Part shown: positions 15,585-21,226 of the stretch, piece after piece | Numbering within the stretch: position 1 is the stretch's first letter | Layout of the letters: each line of letters starts with the position of its first letter | From: Chitinophagaceae bacterium | Lineage (GTDB): Bacteria > Bacteroidota > Bacteroidia > Chitinophagales > Chitinophagaceae | Direction of reading: 5' to 3' | DNA: 21,226 nt | Assembly (NCBI GenBank): GCA_947468255.1 | Contig: CANIMM010000024.1 | Location: 1-21,226, forward strand | The notes under the pieces: generated by a model | Told to the model about the DNA's origin: nothing | Seen by the model: only the letters and a program-made list of their open reading frames with translations | Databases searched by the model: none | Program-made: the position numbers and the translations under genes

Positions 15585-15984
15585 CGACTAGTTTCAATAA
15601 TCGGGTGATCACAAGCGCTGTTTTTTCGAATACCAATTTGTATGCTGGCAGTTCTTTACCTGTATAAATGAGAAAAAGTTGTAGGGATTGGCTGACAAGT
15701 AGTGGAGACAATTGCAGCTCATTTTTTTGAAGGCGCCAGGCTTCCCGCATCAGGCGCTTAACCCGGTTTCTGTCGACTGCTTTTTTAAAATTTCGACTAC
15801 TCACTGCAAAGCCTACTTGTAAATTCATTGGATGAGTAGCAGGAGTTACAGCAGGGGATAGGGTGTATAAAATTCTGAGTGGGGAAATGGAGAACGAATT
15901 TCCTTTTGCAAACAGGTGTTCAATCGCCTTACGGCTCTTCAGCCGATCATTTTTGCCCAACGTGTATCGTACTTTTATCTCCAA
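15571..15984 (-). CDS. rnpA: Ribonuclease P protein component RnpA
   Basis: RnpA is the protein cofactor of RNase P, which trims the 5' ends of tRNA precursors. The characteristic RNR region is intact in VGFAVSSRNFKKAVDRNRVKRLMREAWR. The N-terminal part YTLGKNDRLKSRKAIEHLF is also typical. No ATG is available. The longest frame would start at TTG 16011, but that codon sits in the loop of a terminator-like hairpin (15999-16023). I therefore prefer the TTG at 15984, giving 137 residues and placing YTLGK near residue 7, as expected. A TTG at 15993 is a further option. The 3' end overlaps yidD by 14 bp. Confidence 0.88.
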   Translation of the reverse strand: MEIKVRYTLGKNDRLKSRKAIEHLFAKGNSFSISPLRILYTLSPAVTPATHPMNLQVGFAVSSRNFKKAVDRNRVKRLMREAWRLQKNELQLSPLLVSQSLQLFLIYTGKELPAYKLVFEKTALVITRLLKLVDEKK

Positions 15985-15998
15985 TGATACCAAATTAA

Positions 15999-16023
15999 AA
16001 CAGCCCTCCAAAGGAGAGCTGTT
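15999..16023 (-). terminator. Terminator-like hairpin between rpmH and rnpA
   Basis: Arms at 15999-16009 and 16013-16023 form an 11-bp stem with a 3-nt loop, perfect but for one G-U pair in the minus-strand RNA. It is followed by TTTTAATTT. It could attenuate transcription from rpmH into rnpA-yidD, lowering their yield relative to L34. Confidence 0.6.
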
Positions 16024-16056
16024 AATATTTTTCGCCCTTTTGGGGTTATTTCGATT

Positions 16057-16224
16057 TTATTTTTTACCGAAGCGTTCATCAGAAACGGTCAATTTTACAC
16101 GACCCTTTTTGCGACGGCTAGCTAATACCTTGCGGCCATTAGCAGTTTGCATACGCTGACGAAATCCATGTACGTGTTTTCTTCTGCGTACATGCGGTTG
16201 GTAAGTTCTTTTTTTGCCTGGCAT
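16057..16224 (-). CDS. rpmH: 50S ribosomal protein L34
   Basis: This 55-residue, very basic protein was found by translating the minus strand from the ATG at 16224 to the TAA at 16057. It has the L34 pattern: KRTYQPHVRRRKHVHGFR, then RMQTANGRKVLASRRKKGR, and a short C-terminal extension ending FGKK. L34 sits in the large ribosomal subunit. Bacterial L34 is usually 44-46 residues; the three extra N-terminal residues and the C-terminal tail resemble the longer Bacteroidota form. It is the first gene of rpmH-rnpA-yidD. A TAATTTTTG sequence (minus strand, about 16243-16251) resembles the -7 element but with spacing one base too long. Confidence 0.96.
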   Translation of the reverse strand: MPGKKRTYQPHVRRRKHVHGFRQRMQTANGRKVLASRRKKGRVKLTVSDERFGKK

Positions 16225-16360
16225 TGAGTTAAGTTTTTCCTTTTACAAAAATTATTTACTAAAGCATTTTAATCTACATTCATCAGGGCACCATCCCTGC
16301 TGCTTGTGAAAGGACGGCGAAGGTAATAAAAAATTATGAATTAAGGAATCTGAATACAAA

Positions 16361-17182
16361 TTAAAGTTCTAAATGGGTAGAGATTACAGGTTTTCCATAA
16401 AAAATGGCCCCGTGCTGGTCAAAATCCTCCACTGAATCGGTGGTATAAAAGCTGACCCGCCCCTTTTTAGTGCAATTTTCTGAAAACTTTGGATGTCTTT
16501 CCAAATAATCTCCCAAACTATTAGCAACAATTTCCCCCTGCGACAAAAGGGTGGTTCCTACTGGAACATATTGTTGAAGTTTTTCAAGCAATAGGGGGTA
16601 GTGGGTGCAGGCCAACAAAATGGTATCAATACTAGGCGACTGCTCCAACAGTTGCTGAATATTTTTTTTGATAAAATAATCTGCTCCCGGTGAAAGGTGT
16701 TCGTTGTTTTCAATCAGGGGAACCCACATGGGGCAGTCTTGCTGGAAAACAGCAACGTCGGGAAAAAATTTTGCAATTTCAATGGGGTAAGCCTTGGATT
16801 GTACAGTACCCTGCGTTCCCAATATTCCCACATGATTGGTCTTAGTATAGTTTCCAATAACCTCTGTGGTAGGCCTTATTACGCCCAATATTCTTTTGTC
16901 AGCCCCCATCTGCGGTAGGTCATTTTGCTGAATGGTACGCAGTGCTTTTGCAGAAGCGGTATTGCATGCAAGGATTACCAATGGACAGCCCATTGAAAAA
17001 AACCATTCCACACATTGCAGCGTGTATTGATATACCGTTTCAAAGCTACGGGGTCCGTAAGGTGCGCGGGCATTGTCCCCCAGATAGATATAATCATACT
17101 GCGGAAGCTTTTGGGTGATTTCCTTTAATACGGTGAGGCCACCATATCCACTATCAAATACGCCAATGGGTCCATTGCTCAT
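16361..17182 (-). CDS. murI: Glutamate racemase MurI
   Basis: MurI interconverts L- and D-glutamate, supplying D-Glu for peptidoglycan. The 273-residue cytoplasmic enzyme has IGVFDSGYGGLTVLKE near the N-terminus (D10, S11), YLGDNARAPYG, and the two catalytic cysteines C73 (LACNTAS) and C192 (LACTHYP), with H194 beside the latter. The length is normal. It begins 11 bp downstream of a strong terminator that closes the bamA-skp transcript, so it needs its own promoter or depends on read-through. The bamA-ompH-ompH-murI order is common in Bacteroidota. Confidence 0.96.
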   Translation of the reverse strand: MSNGPIGVFDSGYGGLTVLKEITQKLPQYDYIYLGDNARAPYGPRSFETVYQYTLQCVEWFFSMGCPLVILACNTASAKALRTIQQNDLPQMGADKRILGVIRPTTEVIGNYTKTNHVGILGTQGTVQSKAYPIEIAKFFPDVAVFQQDCPMWVPLIENNEHLSPGADYFIKKNIQQLLEQSPSIDTILLACTHYPLLLEKLQQYVPVGTTLLSQGEIVANSLGDYLERHPKFSENCTKKGRVSFYTTDSVEDFDQHGAIFYGKPVISTHLEL

Positions 17183-17192
17183 AGCTCAAAAA

Positions 17193-17229
17193 TACAAAAG
17201 CCATCCCGTTAATGGCGATGGCTTTTGTA
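17193..17229 (-). terminator. Intrinsic terminator between the second Skp-like gene and murI
   Basis: A perfect 13-bp stem pairs 17193-17205 with 17217-17229 around an 11-nt loop. On the minus strand the distal arm ends in CTTTTGTA and continues into TTTTTG, giving a good T-tract. It lies 24 bp past the chaperone stop and 11 bp before the murI ATG. Confidence 0.75.
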
Positions 17230-17252
17230 AAATATTATAAAAGTAATATGAT

Positions 17253-17813
17253 TTATTTTCCAGCAGCTGGTTTAACAGCAGGACCTGCTGGTTTAGCAAC
17301 AGGTTCTTTAATACCCATTTTCTTTTTTACCAATGGTAAAAGATCATCGGCTGGTGGAGTTACTAAAAGACTTCCAGCTTCAAGAACGTAAGCATATCCA
17401 GCTTCTTTAGCCACTAGCTTAACGTTTTCAACAGCTTTCTTTTGAATAGGACCCAACAGAGCTGATTTTTTTTCTTCCAGCATTTGCTGCATGGTTTGTT
17501 GCCATCCCTGTACTTTTTGATACAAAGCAATCATGTCATTTCTTTTTAACTCTTTGGTCGCTTTATTCATAGAAGCAGAATCTTTAGCAAAAAGGCTGTC
17601 CAATTCGTTTAGTTCTTTGTAGTAAGTGGCTCCTTGTTGTTGAAGTGCAGCCTGGTATTCCTGCAACTCTGCGCTGGCTTTTTCGGCTTCTGGCATGGAT
17701 CCAATTAATTCATCAAAGCTGATATAGCCGATTTTTTGAGTTTGTGAAACTGCCGTACCCGGTAGGCCAAAAATTGAAATACCAAATACAAGTGCTACGA
17801 TTAGATTTTTCAT
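17253..17813 (-). CDS. Skp/OmpH family periplasmic chaperone (second copy)
   Basis: The 186-residue protein has a Sec signal peptide (hydrophobic residues 4-16, cleavage near AVSQ at 21-24). It then has the Skp/OmpH opening KIGYISFDELIGSMPEAEKA, a long helical, coiled-coil region (about 45-140) that would form the tentacles of the trimer, and a beta-strand end AGYAYVLEAGS. The C-terminus is a low-complexity Pro/Ala/Lys tail (about 169-186). Skp holds unfolded outer-membrane proteins in the periplasm and passes them to BamA. It lies 75 bp downstream of the first copy and in the same direction as bamA. The two copies differ strongly in sequence, so the duplication is old. Confidence 0.9.
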   Translation of the reverse strand: MKNLIVALVFGISIFGLPGTAVSQTQKIGYISFDELIGSMPEAEKASAELQEYQAALQQQGATYYKELNELDSLFAKDSASMNKATKELKRNDMIALYQKVQGWQQTMQQMLEEKKSALLGPIQKKAVENVKLVAKEAGYAYVLEAGSLLVTPPADDLLPLVKKKMGIKEPVAKPAGPAVKPAAGK

Positions 17814-17888
17814 TGTTCTTTTGATTGTTTATTTGTTTATAGTTTGTTTTAGGAGCCAAATGGCTGCATATGAATCTTTGATTGTGAT

Positions 17889-18401
17889 TTATTTAACACT
17901 TAAAAATTTCAACACCTCATCACTTTTGTCAAGTTTTGGGTCGGCAAATATAACGGTAATTCCTTCACTTTTGTCCAAAATAAAATCATAAGATCGTTCT
18001 ATCGCCAATTTCTGGATTGCAACATACACCCTGTCTTGAATGGGTTTTATTAGCTCCTGTCTTTTTTTGAACAAATCTCCTTCAAAACCAAAGTGTTTTT
18101 TTTGAAGATCTCTTACTTCTTTTTCCCGATTGTAAAGCTCATCTTCTCGCTTTTTTTTGAGCTCGTTGCTCAGCATAACTTGCTCAGCATCATAGTCTTT
18201 GTACATTTTATCGAGTTCTGCCTGTTTTTTTTCAATTTCCTGCTGCCACTGACTGCTAAACTGATCCAACTTGCTTTGAGATTCTTTATAATCCCCCAAT
18301 TTTTCAAGAATATATTTGGAATCGATGACTGCATACCGCTGGGCATGTGACAATACGGAAACGAGCAAAAAGAGGGGTACAATAAATAATTTTTTATGCA
18401 T
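17889..18401 (-). CDS. Skp/OmpH family periplasmic chaperone (first copy)
   Basis: The 170-residue protein has a signal peptide (hydrophobic 5-17, cleavage after LSHA at residue 20). It continues with RYAVIDSKYILEKLGDYKES, a highly charged coiled-coil arm at about 40-118 rich in Lys, Glu and Gln, and a C-terminal RSYDFILDKSEGITVIFADPK strand that completes the body domain. The pattern and length are those of Skp/OmpH. It starts 28 bp after the bamA stop, so it is very likely in the same transcript, and its partner would be BamA. Confidence 0.92.
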   Translation of the reverse strand: MHKKLFIVPLFLLVSVLSHAQRYAVIDSKYILEKLGDYKESQSKLDQFSSQWQQEIEKKQAELDKMYKDYDAEQVMLSNELKKKREDELYNREKEVRDLQKKHFGFEGDLFKKRQELIKPIQDRVYVAIQKLAIERSYDFILDKSEGITVIFADPKLDKSDEVLKFLSVK

Positions 18402-18429
18402 CTTGCTATTTTTACAAATCAGTCAATCT

Positions 18430-21159
18430 TTATTCTGGCTCCTGGCCTAGCATAAAGGTGAATTTAAAGGCGCCTTTCATAGGTTCGCCTTCTTTTATCC
18501 TGTCAAATCCTAAGCCATAGTCAAATCCAAGTAACCCAAACATAGGCAAAAAGAAGCGCATTCCTATACCTGCCGACCGGCGTAACTTAAATGGGTTGAA
18601 ATCATTGAATTTATACCAGCCATTGGCTGCTTCAAAAAAGCCCAGTCCGTAAATCGTGCTACTAGGATTGGTACTGAAAGGATAGCGTAATTCAAGAACG
18701 TACTTATTGAATATGGTAAAAAATTCTGTAGGTGTTCCATTGTCAGGGTTCACCTTAGGATCACTAGAGGAATAAATTGGATAACCTCTTTGCGCAATGA
18801 TATCTTTTCCCAATAGGGCATAAGTGTTATTTAGACCAGCATCTCCCAGCTGAAACCTTTCAAAAGGAGAAACTGCAAGGTCTTTACTATATCGGCCTAT
18901 AAATCCATACTTTGCAGCTGCCTTAATGATGAATTGCTTGTTTTTTTCTGAACCACGGGCTAGTCCGATGGGAACATAGAATTCTGCATTAAAACGCCAT
19001 TTGTGAAATTCAGGAAATTTATATGGATTTTGTCCAGGCTTCATCATTCCAAGTGCTGAATAGGGCAGCGTGAATTGACCACTTAGCAAAAAGTTAGATC
19101 CCCCTGTTGGAAAAATTGGACTTCCCTGCGTTGAATTTCTAGCGAGCGCTAGTTTTAAACTAATGTTAGTGGAATTGCCAGTACTAATACCCTTGAAAAT
19201 ATTAGGATAATTCAATAATTTATACTGCTGAACAGTGAAAGAATACATCATTGAAAAATAATCATCCGGCCATTTCAATTGCTTGCCTAGTGAAACACTC
19301 GCACCAATGATTTTTATAAAGGAGGTGTCGCCACAAGTCATGCAATACTGACCATACATATTATAGGTATTGGACTGCTTGGTATTGTAGAGGCTTACTG
19401 AAAAAGAGTTCCTTTTTTTACCGCCTAACCATGGCTCTGTAAAAGAGAAATTGTACGTTCTGTAGGCCCTGCCATTGGACTGAATCCTAGCACTCAGTTT
19501 TTGTCCGCTACCGGAAGGTAATGGGTCCCAGGTTTTTTTATTGAAAATATTATTGATCGAAAAGTTGTTAAAAGTGATACCCAGCGTACCTGTCAAGCCA
19601 ATATACCCACCGAAACCTGCAGATAACTCAAGCTGATCACTTGATTTTTCCTCTACCTGCCAAGTGATGTCTACTGTACCATCATCGGAATTGGGTACCA
19701 CATTCGGTGTTGTTTTTTCAGGGTTAAAAAAGCCCAATTGCCCAAGTTCCCTTTGCGTACGTATTAAATCTGCCCGACTAAATTTTTCACCGGGGACGGT
19801 TCTTAATTCTCTTCGGACAACAAAATCCTTTGTTTTTTCATTGCCACTTATTTCTATTTTGCCTATCGTTGCCTGCGGACCTTCCTGCATCCGAATTTCA
19901 AAGTCGATGGTGTCTTTGTAAACAGCAGTTTCTACCGGATCTATTCTAAAGAAAAGGTACCCGTCATCCATGTACAAACTTTGCACATCACCCCCTTCAG
20001 AATTAGGTGTTTTCCCTAAGCGTTTATTTAAAACCTCTAAGTTATAGGTATCACCTTTTTTAATTCCGAGTAATACATTCAATACGGAATCCGAATATTT
20101 TGTCTGTCCTCTCCAGGTAATATTGCCAAAAAAATACTTTTTCCCTTCATTCACTTTCAAATGCAGGTCAATATTGCCTTTGGCAGTATTAATAGCAGTA
20201 TCGGCTACAATTATAGCATCTCTAAAACCCTGGGAATTATAATAATCCAATACACTTATCTTGTCTTCATCGTATTTTTTTGGATTAAATTTCGAGGAAG
20301 TGAATAATTTAAAACGGAAATAAGGATCAATAAAATCTTTTGTTTTGGTAATAGACAGGTAGTCCATATCCCGAATATATTTTTTAAAGCTAGGCCGAGT
20401 ACTAGTATCTCCATAAGGACTTGTCTCTGCTGTTGGGAAAAGAGTCATTCTAGATAACTCTTTGGTCCCTTTCATTTGTTTTTTCAGTTTTGCGTCAGTG
20501 ATATTATCATTGTTGGCAAAATTGATGGTATTTACTTTTACCTTATTGCCCTTGGTAATATTAAAAACCAGCGTAACTGCATTGAGCATTGAAGGGGAGG
20601 GTTGTTCTTTTACTTCCACTTTTACATTTCGGAACCCTTTATCGGAAAAGAATTTTTGAATAACATCAATGGCACTGAGTTTCATGTTATCTGTCACTAC
20701 CCTATCTTTCGACAAGCCCACTTTTGTTTCCAAGTCATCTTTTTCACCTTTTTTGATTCCGGTAAATTTGAAATCTGATAACCTAGGCCGCTCTGTAATT
20801 GCCATCTCAATATAAAGATCGTTGCCCTCTAATTTGGTTAAAAAGACCTGCACATCCACTACCAAGTTCTGCTTCCATAATTTATTAATGGCTTTGCTGA
20901 ATATATCGGTTCCGGGTATGGTAAGTTTATCTCCAATTGCTAGGCCAGATATTGAAATGATTAAATTTTGGTCAAATGCCTTGGCTCCAGTCACGGTTAT
21001 TCCGGCTAAATTGTACTGTTTGGGTGTTTTTGTATCAAAAATTTCCAATAATCTGGGATCAACGGAAACAGCTGGCAGGGTGTCATTTTGGCCAAATGCC
21101 CATTGAGTACTCAAAACTGCGACAATAATCAATAAATAATTCTGGTAATTCCTCGGCAT
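18430..21159 (-). CDS. bamA: Outer membrane protein assembly factor BamA
   Basis: BamA is the essential outer-membrane insertase for beta-barrel proteins. The 909-residue product has a signal peptide (hydrophobic 8-19, ending near AFGQ at 21-24). Five POTRA domains follow at about 51-125, 127-203, 206-337, 340-427 and 430-505, then the Omp85 barrel (about 508-909) ending FKFTFMLGQEPE. POTRA3 is enlarged by some 60 residues (about 229-295), as in other Bacteroidota. Two cysteines, C606 and C609, lie in a barrel loop as CMTC. It leads a probable bamA-skp-skp operon closed by the terminator at 17193-17229. The 67 bp upstream hold no clear promoter and no identifiable gene end. Confidence 0.95.
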   Translation of the reverse strand: MPRNYQNYLLIIVAVLSTQWAFGQNDTLPAVSVDPRLLEIFDTKTPKQYNLAGITVTGAKAFDQNLIISISGLAIGDKLTIPGTDIFSKAINKLWKQNLVVDVQVFLTKLEGNDLYIEMAITERPRLSDFKFTGIKKGEKDDLETKVGLSKDRVVTDNMKLSAIDVIQKFFSDKGFRNVKVEVKEQPSPSMLNAVTLVFNITKGNKVKVNTINFANNDNITDAKLKKQMKGTKELSRMTLFPTAETSPYGDTSTRPSFKKYIRDMDYLSITKTKDFIDPYFRFKLFTSSKFNPKKYDEDKISVLDYYNSQGFRDAIIVADTAINTAKGNIDLHLKVNEGKKYFFGNITWRGQTKYSDSVLNVLLGIKKGDTYNLEVLNKRLGKTPNSEGGDVQSLYMDDGYLFFRIDPVETAVYKDTIDFEIRMQEGPQATIGKIEISGNEKTKDFVVRRELRTVPGEKFSRADLIRTQRELGQLGFFNPEKTTPNVVPNSDDGTVDITWQVEEKSSDQLELSAGFGGYIGLTGTLGITFNNFSINNIFNKKTWDPLPSGSGQKLSARIQSNGRAYRTYNFSFTEPWLGGKKRNSFSVSLYNTKQSNTYNMYGQYCMTCGDTSFIKIIGASVSLGKQLKWPDDYFSMMYSFTVQQYKLLNYPNIFKGISTGNSTNISLKLALARNSTQGSPIFPTGGSNFLLSGQFTLPYSALGMMKPGQNPYKFPEFHKWRFNAEFYVPIGLARGSEKNKQFIIKAAAKYGFIGRYSKDLAVSPFERFQLGDAGLNNTYALLGKDIIAQRGYPIYSSSDPKVNPDNGTPTEFFTIFNKYVLELRYPFSTNPSSTIYGLGFFEAANGWYKFNDFNPFKLRRSAGIGMRFFLPMFGLLGFDYGLGFDRIKEGEPMKGAFKFTFMLGQEPE

Positions 21160-21226
21160 TAATTTTTTTTTACGATGGGCAATATACTTGCAATATTGAA
21201 AACTATTTGTTAAACCATAATATTAA

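Noticed and set aside
16284..16299. Hairpin between murI and rpmH as a terminator
   Set aside because: The stem is only 5 bp and no T-tract follows on either strand.
17253..18401. Recent tandem duplication of the Skp/OmpH gene
   Set aside because: The two proteins share fold features but little sequence; the paired arrangement is old and common in the phylum.
21160..21226. End of an upstream gene (for example uppS) before bamA
   Set aside because: All three minus-strand frames stop within the first 24 bases, and nothing in them is recognisable.

Overview
The window reads as chromosomal DNA of a member of the Bacteroidota, most likely a Chitinophagaceae-like bacterium. The evidence is the gene order bamA - two Skp/OmpH chaperones - murI, protein sequences typical of that phylum (BamA with an enlarged third POTRA, a lipoprotein glutathione peroxidase, paired half-length YeeE proteins), weak or absent Shine-Dalgarno sequences, and promoter elements of the Bacteroidota form TTTG-N20-TAnnTTTG. 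The family-level placement is inference. Almost everything is ordinary and intact, and no phage, insertion sequence or CRISPR array was found.

Region 1 (1-6304) is a molybdenum hydroxylase locus. On the minus strand lie a MocA-like cytidylyltransferase, moaA and moeA (running off the left edge), all for molybdenum cofactor synthesis. Divergent from them on the plus strand are a small [2Fe-2S] subunit and a large Tat-exported molybdopterin subunit of the isoquinoline 1-oxidoreductase type. A convergent gene for a small exported c-type cytochrome follows, behind a shared hairpin terminator. Together they suggest a periplasmic hydroxylase or aldehyde oxidase of unknown substrate, made with its own cofactor and possibly passing electrons to cytochrome c.

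Region 2 (6451-8505, minus) is anmK-murQ, which recycles anhydro-N-acetylmuramic acid from the cell wall. A 512-bp gene-free stretch follows.

Region 3 (9018-11569, plus) holds an unknown 123-residue protein, then a TauE/SafE permease and two half-length YeeE/YedE membrane proteins, probably handling sulfur compounds.

Region 4 (11636-14941) mixes stress and housekeeping genes: an aldehyde dehydrogenase followed by a lipoprotein glutathione peroxidase (minus), then tadA and a Mn-type superoxide dismutase (plus).

Region 5 (14942-15329) is the most unusual non-coding part. A long perfect terminator hairpin runs directly into an array of 7-bp ATTCACC repeats, then a 251-bp hairpin-rich insert, then a second ATTCACC array ending one base from the yidD stop codon.

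Region 6 (15330-21159, minus) is core genome: rpmH-rnpA-yidD, murI, two Skp/OmpH periplasmic chaperones and bamA. It joins ribosome and tRNA-processing functions with peptidoglycan precursor synthesis and outer-membrane protein assembly.
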